Of a stretch of 64,000 nt of DNA, positions 43,001 through 55,000 are shown in pieces (position 1 is the stretch's first letter; every line of letters begins with the position of its first letter). A program made the translations under genes and the position numbers. The notes beneath the pieces were generated by a model. It ran no database searches. It saw only the letters and a list, made by a program, of their open reading frames with translations, and was not told the DNA's origin. Origin of the DNA: Palaemon carinicauda (lineage: Eukaryota; Arthropoda; Malacostraca; Decapoda; Palaemonidae); assembly GCF_036898095.1 (NCBI RefSeq), contig NC_090735.1, positions 2,949,478 to 3,013,477 of the forward strand. Direction: 5' to 3'.

Positions 43001-46000
43001 GTTGTCGTTAAGCGACGCTCGGAGGTGGTTGTTGACGTTCAGGACGTTCAACAACCAGCAGAGGTGACTTGTTTTGACGCAGTGCGTCAACCTCAGCAAC
43101 CCGGTAGGGTGTTGACTGCACAACCCAGACGGTCTAGACAGTCTCGGGTTGACGCTGTGCTTCCTCGCACACCCATGGTTGTTGACAGTTCACAGACTGT
43201 GCAGCAGTTCCATGATGTTGCGTCCGGCTCCGTCACGCATGCACCAGTGCGACCGGACTCAGCGAGCCAGACGTTGCCCACTCCGTTGCCGTTTCCTCAT
43301 CAGTTTTCGGATGAGGAACCCTCTGATGAGGATGTTGCTGAACAACAAGACGATCAGCCCCCAGAATAGATCAAGCCCTGCTATCCATCCAGAAGATGCT
43401 GAAGAAGGAACGCTGCTCAGTCAGGCTGTGGATGAGTCTGGTAGGGACGCTGTCATCCGTGGAACAATTTGTGTCACTAGGAAGACTACACCTCCGTCCT
43501 CTTCATACCATCTAGCTTTTCACTGGAAAAAGGACAAGACGCTAGAAGCGGTCTCGATCCCGGTTTCCGAAAAGATAAAGTCTTGTCTGACTTGGTGGAA
43601 GGACAATATCAACCTAAGAGAGGGTCTTCCCCTGGCTGTTCAGACTCCCAACCACGTTCTCTTCTCGGACGCATCGGAGTGTTATGTCCTACATTATGAC
43701 TTTACTAATACATAAGAATAGATAAGTGAATTCTGTGCTTACGTACAGTACAGTATGTATTTAAATGTGTTCCGACTTACATCAAAACTCAAGTTACATG
43801 TTGTAGGAACAATCTCAAATTTTGATATAATAAGATCAACAATAGTACAGTAGTCATATGCATAGCTATTGTGAACAAAATATATTAAATTAAACTTTCT
43901 GAAAAAACTCTCCTTTAGGGGCAGTAATGCTAATACTGTACTAAAGTGACCTTTAGGTATTTTGCTATTACTACACTTGACCCTTTTACCCCCAATGGAC
44001 GTACTGGTATGTTTCACAAAACTCATCCCTTTACCCCCATGGACGTACTAGTACGTCCCTGCAAAAAAATATTTTTTTAAATATTTAACTTAGCCGGTGA
44101 ATATATAGCTGCAACTCTGTTGCTCGACAGACAAACTCTACGGAAAAACTCGCCAGCGATCGCTACACAGGTTGCGGGTGTGCCCAACAGCGCCATCTGT
44201 CGACCAGATACCCAGCTCTTATGTAAACAAAGACTCAATTTTCTCTCTGTCGACGTGTCGACAAGACGTACTTTACTCGCTGTTGCTAAACTGGAGTTTT
44301 TCACATCATATTGGTGAAGTACTATATTCTGGTTTTGAGCTTTCGCAATGCAGGTGTTTTATCTTCATCTTAAATCTTGAACTCGTTTTGGATAGATTTA
44401 ATTATGGTGACAAAGAGAGTATGGACTTTCTTTCACTTTTAAATGGCCGACCCTTCCCTTAGACGGAAGTGTGTTTAGGCTTTTAGTAATTATCTTATCA
44501 CGTTATAAATTATTTATAGATTTTCCTCTATATATTTTATATCTCTCCGCCTTTATTAGGCCTCTTCGATTAACTTTCCATTTATTATAAAAAAATAAAA
44601 ATAAATTTTAATGTTTTGTTTATATGCGACCTTTCCTGAGAGTAGGCGGTCCTAACTTGGAAACCGAAGTTAATCAACGTTGAGCCCTTTATATCGTAAA
44701 TAGCTTTTAAAGAGCTAAGGATTTAAAACTTTTTAAATGTAATATTTTATGAAAGATTTTCTTTGATAGTCTTCGTACTGTTTTCAAAGATGAACTAACG
44801 TTTAGTTTATTTATGCTACGCAGTTGTTGACGTTCAGGACGTTCAACATGCGCTCTATCGTTACGATAGAGAGAGAGTGTATCACGGTTTCACTTTGCAG
44901 TAAGAGTAAATCGATTCTGACGTTTTGTTCATTCTTTCTTAGCTTAAATGTTTTAAATTCTATTTTAAAGGAACTTTTTATTTGAAAAACCTTTCAGTTT
45001 TTTCCTTTAGTCAAATAACATGTTTTTTTTTTTTGACGAGATATAATTGGGCTCTTCTCTTAGGTGCGAAATCAAGAGAGAAAGAGAGAGAGAGATAGAG
45101 ACGGAGGGAGAGAGAGGAGAGAAAACGTTCCGTTCAAGCGGGTAACGTTGTTCTCGAGTTACTCTCGTCCCTAGTTTCTGTACGGGGAGGAAGGATAAAA
45201 CGTTTTTAGTTTTTTATTCTCGTCCCCAGGCTATGTGCGGTGAGAGATTGAAAATGTAGTTTATATGAACTAGTGTTTAGTCTCTTTCCCAGCCACTGAT
45301 TTTTTTATCTTAAAATATGTTTTCTGTTTTTTTGCTGGTATTAATGAGCTTGCATTATACGACTGATTTCGCAATTACTGCCTTTTAATGAAGGGTAGAA
45401 TTGCGTGTTTCAGGTAGAAATCAGTAAAAGTTTCGATTTCAGTGAAATAAGTGCAAAACAGAAAATCGAAGTGATAAAGTGATATGCGCAAAGTGTTACA
45501 GTGTTGCGTCCGAGGGTTCGTCTGTTCGTGCCTGTCGTTCACCTAGTCCGGGACCTCTTGCATGCTCCCAAGCCCAGGGGAGAAGTAATGTCAAACGACT
45601 TATGGGTTCGAGAGGCCTTGATCAACGAACAGACGTTTCCCTCTATGGTATCGGGTGTATCTTACCAAGATCTCCCCTACCATAAGACGAGAGAGACGTT
45701 GTTTCTCCTCGTCATCCGAAGGCTTTTCGCATAAGAAACCTGTCACAAGGTTTCGAAGCCCTTAAGCGAAAGTCAGTCCTTTCAGGACAGGTCCAGCGTC
45801 CTGGTTACAGCCATTAGGACAGCTCTGACCCTATGCAGTCATCGGATAACTGCTCGCCGCCTAACAAAAGCGTAACACAGACTCAGAGAGTCTTTTTTGT
45901 TGGCAAAGTGTTGCGGTCACAGACGTTACCCTCATCTCTTACCACAACCATTTCCGTTGATCCTTAATGGGTTGTATGGCAAGACATGCAGAATATGCTT

Positions 46001-49000
46001 GCCTCCCTTATGGAAGACTATTCTGCCGATTAGTCCGTTGAGTCTAGCCGTTTATCTCATCGATATCCTGGCTTTCAGCCAACCTAACGTTCCTTTGTGC
46101 TTACTGTTGACGTTGGCGTAGCTAAGTCACGTCAGTCAGGTTGTTTAGAACCACACTCGATGCGGTCTCGTGTGGTTTTTCAGCCGCATTTGGACGTTAG
46201 GCCACTTGCTGATGCTCCTGTTGACGTTCAAGACGTTCACTAACAATCGGAGTTGACTTGTTTTGACGCTGTGCGTCAACCTCCGCATTCTAGAGTTGTT
46301 TTGACTGCTCAGTCTAGGCAGTCAAAGCAGTCTCGAGTGGACGCTGTGCGTCCTCACGCACCTGTTGTGGTTGACAGTTCAGTTGTTGACAGTTCACAGA
46401 CTGTCAAGCAGTTACATGACGTTGCGTTCTGGTCCGCTACTAATGCACCAGTGAGTGTGGACTCTGCTTGTAAAGCATTGCCACCACGGTAGGTCTCTCC
46501 CTTGCTTGAGACTCAGCTTTTATCGGACAAGGTTCCTGTAGATGAGGAAGTTGCTGTTCCCCCTCCTACTGATATTCCCTTGAGGACTCTGTCAGATGGA
46601 GAGGAGCCTAAAGCTGCTTAGCCCCCTATGGACTTTAATTAAATCAAGATGATTTTTTTTTAAGGATCTTTGTCCGGATCTTTTTGTAACTGCTGCTCCT
46701 CGTTCGCCTAAACGTCAGAGCTTACACTAGGCCTAGCTACTTCGAAGCCGTTGTTTTTAAGCTAGTGCTCTCTCGCTCTCCTAGAGAGCTTTACGTTGGC
46801 TAGGCGACTGGTTTTTCACCAGGAGGAGTTTGGGGGATACAGCCTTTGCTTTCCCTTCTTTTAAACTGGCTTATAGAGCGAGAGTCTGATATGACACAAG
46901 AGAAGTTCTCGGCTTGGGAGTTCATGCCTCTGCCCAGATAGACTTCTCAAATCTCGTAGACTCTCCCTGGCGCCTGGCCAGGAGACGCTCCAAGTTTTTT
47001 ACAGGTCAACTTCACAGCTGTTTTCGAGCCTTTGAAGTTTTGCTGTACAATTATGTCATGCATAAACAAGGCTTTCAGGGATGGAAAGCGGTACCGCCTC
47101 AGTCGCTAACCCCGTCTGTTGCCGCACCTGCTCCCGTAGACCCTAAATGGGCTTTGCTGCAAGACATGCAGTCCAAGCTTGCGTCCTTGATAGAGGACTT
47201 TAATGCGGAGAAGGTTGCTACCGAACCTTCTGGCCAACAACCTTCCAACCGGTCGGTTGTGCGCCCTGTTGACGCTGAGGTAACCTACTCGCGTCTGCCA
47301 GTTGAGGTGGTTCCTCCACCGATGCGACCCAGTGTGGGTTGCCAGCCGCACGTTGTCGTTAAGCGACGCTCGGAGGTGGTTGTTGACGTTCAGGACGTTC
47401 AACAACCAGCAGAGGTGACTTGTTTTGACGCAGTGCGTCAACCTCAGCAACCCGGTAGGGTGTTGACTGCACAACCCAGACGGTCTAGACAGTCTCGGGT
47501 TGACGCTGTGCTTCCTCGCACACCCATGGTTGTTGACAGTTCACAGACTGTGCAGCAGTTCCATGATGTTGCGTCCGGCTCCGTCACGCATGCACCAGTG
47601 CGACCGGACTCAGCGAGCCAGACGTTGCCCACTCCGTTGCCGTTTCCTCATCAGTTTTCGGATGAGGAACCCTCTGATGAGGACGTTGCTGAACAACAAG
47701 ACGATCAGCCCCCAGAATAGATCAAGCCCTGCTATCCATCCAGAAGATGCTGAAGAAGGAACGCTGCTCAGTCAGGCTGTGGATGAGTCTGGTAGGGACG
47801 CTGTCATCCGTGGAACAATTTGTGTCACTAGGAAGACTACACCTCCGTCCTCTTCATACCATCTAGCTTTTCACTGGAAAAAGGACAAGACGCTAGAAGC
47901 GGTCTCGATCCCGGTTTCCGAAAAGATAAAGTCTTGTCTGACTTGGTGGAAGGACAATATCAACCTAAGAGAGGGTCTTCCCCTGGCTGTTCAGACTCCC
48001 AACCACGTTCTCTTCTCGGACGCATCGGACGTGGGCTGGGGCGCGACACTAGACGGTCGGGAATGCTCAGGACTGTGGAACTCGAGTCAGAGGAGCATGC
48101 ATATCAACTGCAAGGAGCTGTTGGCAGTACATCTGGCCTTGAAAAGCTTCAAGTCTCTCCTTCGAGGCAAAGTGGTGGAAGTTAACTCGGACAACACCAC
48201 GGCCTTGGCGTACATCTCCAAACAAGGAGGTACCCACTCACTGACGTTGTACGAGATCGCAAGGGACCTGCTCATCTGGTCAAAAGGTCAAGACATCTCC
48301 CTAGTAACGAGGTTCATCCAAGGCGACTTGAACGTCATAGCAGATTGTCTCAGTCGGAAAGGGCAAGTAATTCTAACCGAATGGACCCTCCACAAGGATG
48401 TGTGCAAGAGACTTTGGGCCACTTGGGGTAAACCATCCATAGATCTCTTTGCAACCTCGCTGACCAAGAGCCTTCCAATCTATTGCTCTCCAGTCCCGGA
48501 CCCAGCAGCAATACATATAGATGCTTTCCTCCTAGATTGGTCACATCTGGATCTCTACGCATTCCCACCGTTCAAGATTGTCAACAAGGTACTGCAAAAG
48601 TTCGCCTCTCACGAAGGGACAAGGTTGACGTTAGTTGCTTCCCTCTGGCCCGCGAGAGAATGGTTCACCGAGATACTTCGATGGTTAGTAGACGTTCCCA
48701 GTAGTCTTCCTCTAAGGGTAGACCTTCTACGTCAGCCACACGTAAAGAAGGTACTCCAAAGCCTCCACGCTCTTCGTCTGACTGCCTTCAGACTATCGAA
48801 AGACTCTCGAGAGCTAGAGGCTTTTCGAAGGAAGCAGCCAGTGCGATTGCTAGAGCAAGGAGAGCGTCTTCCATTAGAGTCTACCAATCGAAGTGGGAAG
48901 TCTTCCGAGACTGGTGCAAGTCAGTTTCTGTATCCTCGACCAGTACCTCTGTAGCTCAAATAGCTGTTTTTTCTCTTATACCTGAGAAAAGGACGATCCC

Positions 49001-52000
49001 TTTCAGCTCCCACTATCAAGGGCTACAGAAGCATGTTGGCATCGGTCTTCCGGCATAGAGGCTTAGATCTTTCCAAACATAAAGATCTGCAAGACCTCCT
49101 TAAGTCTTTTGAGACCACCAAGGAGCGTCGTTTGGCTACCCCTGGATGGAATTTAGACGTGGTACAAAGATTCTTCATGTCAGACAGGTTGGAGCCGTTA
49201 CAATCAGCCTCCCTGAAAGATCTTACTCTTAAGACTCTTTTCCTGGTATGCTTAGCCTCGGCTAAAAGAGTCAGTGAGATTCATGCCTTCAGCAAGAACA
49301 TCGGATTTTCGTCAGAAAAAGCCACTTGTTCGCTGCAACTTGGTTTTCTAGCCAAAAATGAGCTGCCTTCTCGGCCTTGGCCTAAATCTTTCGATATCCC
49401 CAGCTTATCGGAGATCGTAGGCAATGAACTAGAAAGAGTCTTATGCCCTGTTAGAGCTCTTAAGTTCTATTTAAAGCGTACTAAACCTTTACGAGGCCAA
49501 TCTGAAGCTTTATGGTGTTCAGTTAAGAAACCATCCTTGCCTATGTCAAAGAAGGCTTGGTCAGACTTTATCAGATTGTTAATACGAGAAGCTCATTCAC
49601 ATCTGAGTGAGGAAGACCGAACTTTGCTTAAGGTGAAGACGCACGAAGTTAGAGCTGTAACAACTTCCGTGGCCTTTAAGCAAAATATATCTCTGCAAAG
49701 TATAATGGACGCAACCTATTGGAGAAGCAAGTCAGTGTTCGCGTCATTTTACTTGAAAGATGTCCAGTCTCTTTACAAGAACTGCTACACACTGGGACCA
49801 TTCGTAGCAGCGAGTGCAGTAGTGGGTGAGGGCTCAACCACTACAATTCCCTAATTTTTATCCTTTTAATCTGTCTCTTGAAATGTTGTTTTTTTATGGG
49901 TTGTCCGGAAGGCTAAGAAGCCTTTCGCATCCTGGTTGATTTGGCGGGTGGTCAAAGTCATTTCTTGAGAGCGCCTAGATTAGGGGTTTGATGAGGTCCT
50001 GTTGTATGGGTTGCAACCCTTGATACTTCAGCTCCTAGGGGTCGATCAGCATCCTAAGAGGATCGCGAGGCTCCGTAAGGAAGACGTACTTAAAAGGCAG
50101 AGTAATTGTTCAAGTCGACTTCCTTACCAGGTACCTATTTATTTTGTTTTTGTTATTTTGATAACTTCTAAAATGAAATAAAAAACTCTTAGCTCATAAA
50201 ATGTAAACATATATTACTGGTCTCTACCCACCATCCTGGGTGTGAATCAGCTATATATTCACCGGCTAAGTTAAATATTTAAAAATGATATTTTGATTAT
50301 AAAATAAATTTTTGAATATACTTACCCGGTGAATATAAATTAAATGACCCTCCCTTCCTCCCCAGAGACGCAGTGGGACGAGGAGAAAATTGAGTCTTTG
50401 TTTACATAAGAGCTGGGTATCTGGTCGACAGATGGCGCTGTTGGGCACACCCGCAACCTGTGTAGCGATCGCTGGCGAGTTTTTCCGTAGAGTTTGCCTG
50501 TCGAGCAACAGAGTTGCAGCTATATATTCACCGGGTAAGTATATTCAAAAATTTATTTTATAATCAAAATATCATTTTTACATTTTTTGCATATTTTTGA
50601 TAACTTTATGAGAAACTTCAGGCATTTTTCAAAATAATGAGACCAACCTGACCTCTCTATGACAAAAATTAAGGCTGTTAGAGCAATTTAAAAAAAATCT
50701 ATTGCAAAATGTGCTTAAAAAAAAAAAAGCCTGGGGTTTAACGCTTGGAAAGTTCCAAATAGCGTTGGGGGTAAAAGGGTTAAACAACAATATCAAAAGA
50801 AATTTAATGTTTTTCAGAGTTAAACTCAACAGTTTTGTTAACTGAATCAGCTCCCTGTTCTTTCCAAGCTCTTTTGAAAGACAAGTGTTAAACTTATTCT
50901 CCAATAGAAAGAAACTGCCTTCTTTTGAAGGGGTAACCGATTTGTTTGAAACAGGTACAGTACATGCATTGATGTTTTGGTGGACAAACCCGCTTCGAAA
51001 AACTGTATTCAGAAACAAGCATATGCTCTTCCTAAGGCATAGCCTGAGACACTAAAAGAGGATTAAGCTCTTGAGAAGTATTTAGAACATCCACAACTTT
51101 AGGCAATAACAAAAACGTCTGAACCTTCGCTGGTGCTAAGGAGGAAAGAAGGTAGGGGGGTGGGGAGGTGTAGCGGTGAGGGGTGGATAGTCGTAGTAGA
51201 AGGCAGCAGTCGGGTGTAGGTCAGCACCTCGTAGTTCCAGGGGATGTTGATGAAGGAGAGGTCTAACTGGTGAGGGACCTATGGTCGTGGTTTTCTCACG
51301 CCCCAGTAACTATACCGACACTCATAGAAGTGAGCGACCTGGGTTAATTCCTGGCATTCCATGCAACCCTTTTTTCTCTGGTATATTTAGCAATATTTAT
51401 GCCTTAGAAATGGTGCTATAAGGAGCATTTCACTCGGCGACACAGGTTCCTCGCCCAGAAATAGATTTTTCCTAAGTCAAAATCCCTTTATTTTCTCAAT
51501 TCTACCTCTTACTGCCTAATATACCATTAAATTACTCAAGTTTCAATTTTAAATCATCTAAACCTAACACTCCTACATGCTGAATGCCAAACAACTAACC
51601 GGGACTACATTAACCCTCTTTATGCCACCCCAACCCAATTTTTTCCCTTCTATTCTTTACCGCAACTTCAGGATCTTCATACTAGATTTGACTAATTTTG
51701 TACAAGAAAGTATTAAATCTTCTGGTTGTGGTGGCCAATGTGCCAACGTCCCTGACTGATGATCGCCAGACTGGGGTTCGAGTCCCGCTCAAACTCGTTA
51801 GTACTTTTGGTCACTGCAACCTCACCAACCTTGTGAGTTAAGGATGAGGGGTTTGGAAGAACCTATAGTTCTATCTTCTGAGTCATCAGCAACCATTGTC
51901 TGACACTCCTTGGGCCTAGCTTGGGTGGAGAGGATGCTTGGGCACTGATCATATTTATATATGGTCAGTCTCTAGGGTATTAGACCCAGTACTGTATATC

Positions 52001-55000
52001 AAAACAAGTAAAGAACATGCTAAGCCTTGGCAATGAACATAGATCAACTTAGGATCCCATTGTAACAATACTAACCTATTCACTTTGCAATCTGATCAAA
52101 ATCTGGTGAAAGATAACATACGTATTTTCCATCTTAATAGGGCTTAGCTTTATGGCCCACACTTTAAATACAGTAGATCGCTGACAAAAACAAAGCCGAT
52201 CGAGGTCTGGCCAAAGAGAATGAGAAATCACGATGGTGGGAGCTTGGAGAGGGTTTTGTTTACTTAAGTGCTCTACACCTCACCGAGTCGTTCCCGCAGG
52301 GACAAAGGGACTAAAGAGTTAACAAATATCTTTGCAAACTCATTAATTTATCATTATTTTGGCAGAGCTTTACATTTGAAAGATGAATAGCACATGAATT
52401 TGAGATAAGTATAGAATTAATTCATTTTAGTTTAGAATTAAGTTATTGTAATAGAAGAGAAAATAATTTAGTTGCAAGTTTCAGCTAGTTGTATAGGATG
52501 GAGTTTTACTGAATAGAATCTCTACTGACAATAGCACAATGTTCTCCATATTCTAAGATTGGTTCCTTACCATAGCACAATGTTCTCCATATTCTAAGAT
52601 TGATTTCTTACCATGTACTGTTAAGTACAATTATTAAAAGGTACTGTTACCATATATTTTTTATGAACATGTATAAATCAATAGCTGTAACATAAAATCT
52701 GATTACTTACTCGGCAACATCACGAACATCTTTCTGAAGAGTAGCAGAATCAACCATAAAAATTATCCCTCTTGCTAGTTTCTTCACCTTTTCAAAGGCA
52801 TTTATCCTAATACGTTCATGACCAGGCAAGTCATAAATGGTGAGAGATTTCTGCAAGAAAAAACATAAAAAATTCTAATACTCTTTTACATATCAACTCC
52901 ACTTCAACTACCAGTATTACTGTTGTTAAAATATTTTATATTAATTGTTCATTACTTCTCTTGTAATTTATTTCCTTTTTCCTTTCCTAATTGGGCTATT
53001 TTTCCCTGTTGAAGCCCTCGGGTTTATAGCCTTCTGGTTTTCCAACTAGGGTTGTAGCTTACCTAGTAATAATAATAATATTAGAAGAGACGCTACCATG
53101 AAAAACTAGTGTTAACTATTTCAATACTTAGTAAACTTTATTGCTGGTCCTCTGAAAGGGACAGTCCCAATACCTAAATTTAGTACAAATATTTCTACAA
53201 CTCTCGCCATCAGTATAATAGACTACCCTAGGTAGTGCTCCCCACCCCTCCAAGGTCACAGCTTTAAAAGTACTTGACTGCCCTTGTTCTCATCATCCAT
53301 TCTTACCTGGGAGCTTACCATAAATCTACAAGGAACCTTCCCACCTATATGGATGGGGAAGAGGGCAGGGAAAACTAATGAGAGCTCGCAGTGCTAGGAA
53401 TACCACTCGCATTTCCAATAGCATGTAGGTGTTTTTTGTCAGGAGACCATTTTGGAGCAAATTGATTCCTTAAGTGTGCAACCCATCCCTCATTGGATGA
53501 GTCCAAGAACATAAGCATCTCTGAAGCTGGGGAGTGAAGTGGAACTTTCCTGGTGCAGTTTTAATCCTTCAGCCACCCGGAAAGTTCATCCCATACCTCT
53601 TGTTCCACTGGAACAGGAGGTAAGGGAGATAACTGGCTCCTGACAACCAATGAGGTGATCACTGGTGGAAACAGGTCCATATGGACCTAGCCTCTCTGAG
53701 AAATGATGTCCCAGAAGACATTGCAAAACCGATCTGGGAGTTTTCTCAATAGGAATGGGATCACCACCTTTCTGAGCCTGCAAAAGTAATCTTCTGATCA
53801 AGACTTTCCATGCTTCCCAGGTACTTCATCCTCTGCTTGGCCATAAGGCTAAACTTCTGAACTTCTACTCCGGATAGCTGGGTTGGTAGCGTCGCGGGCT
53901 TCTGTTTCAGAGGTCCCGAGTTCGCGTCCCAGCCAGGACGCGGATAGTGTGAGACCTTCTACCAGGGGGTACTCCCCAGGGTGGCGCTAGTGATAGTCCC
54001 TGCTGGCTTATGGTCGCCCGAGCAGAATGATGTAGATCGTCTAAGTGGAGACCTAAAACCCGCAACTTTTTCAACTTTTAACCACAACATAAGGACAGTA
54101 TTTTTTGTTGATCCTGTAGCAGCTACCAGGATAAGCCAGTCAGTAGGATACCTCAAAAGATATATCCAATTCAAGTGGGCCCAAACTGTGACAAGAGTAG
54201 ACACTCCTTTCAACACTTGGGGAGCAATGGACAGTCTACAGCACAGGACTTTTATCTGATATACTACTACCTTTAGGATAAAGTGAAGGTACTTTCTGTA
54301 AGACTGATGATGAATGTATATTTTAAAGTGCAGATCTCTGTTATATTGTTTCGGGTGGTTTTACCTATTAGAAAACAAATTTCTGAAATGCTCTAACTTA
54401 AAAATTCTTTAGGTCTAAGATTTAAATATTTTCAAGAATAAGAATTATAATTGAGGTGGTAACAGAGTAATACAATAAAAAAGTCAAAGATTTAAATAAT
54501 ACAGACAACTTACAAAAATATACTTTATTACATATCTAAAGAAGTTACACTTTTACAAAATATTGGTTGTTCCTCTGGCTTCTGGTGCCTTTGGCAAGTT
54601 GCCTCATCTAGGACGCCCAGCAGGTGCAGGACATCCTACCAAATACCCTGACGACTTCCAGACATTAATTGTAGCTAGAGACAGTTCCAGCGAACTCACT
54701 GCCTCTCGGGGACAATTTTGAGGAGCTTCCACCTCAGCTCTTGGTCTAGGATACGACAAGGGTAGGCAGGCTGGTATAGGGAGGCCAAACACACACAGTA
54801 AAAGTTTCAGCAGTTTGCCTCCTTCCAGGTGACACTGCTGAAACTGGCTCTCCTCCCAGCATCCCGTTTCCCTCAAGCTCCTCGATACCAATCGAGAATG
54901 AGATCCTTCATCTTTGGGTATGTGGTCTCAGACCACCTTTAGGCTGAAAAGACCTGTTTGATCTCCCCTGCCAGGAACCTTCCAAGCTCAGCGGTCCACT

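Larger units (their letters stand above)
39328..43678. repeat. Tandem duplication, first 4351-bp unit
   Basis: Repeated at 43679-48029 with very few differences (for example CGGAAAAATCG versus CGGAAAAACTCG, and two adjacent T-run length changes). The unit starts about 390 bp left of DIRS-E and ends inside its RNase H coding sequence. The junction GCATCGGAGTGTTATG joins RNase H sequence (GCATCGGACGTGG at 48021) to flank (ATAGAGTGTTATG at 39323), sharing only GA. Confidence 0.95.
44072..50579 (+). mobile_element. DIRS-E retrotransposon, chimeric and RT-deleted
   Basis: About 6.5 kb in SRPRB intron 3, inside a TTAA-type MITE. The 158-bp inverted repeats (44088-44245 and 50383-50540) have two mismatches. 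The internal complementary region is 50248-50337. The Gag start MADPSLRRKCV is at 44442 and is followed at once by a stop. The 5' Gag half is full of stops, while a second, better preserved Gag linker starts at about 47095. RT fingers and palm, including YLDD, are absent. RNase H and the methyltransferase-like domain are open; the recombinase has one frameshift. It is non-autonomous. Confidence 0.92.
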
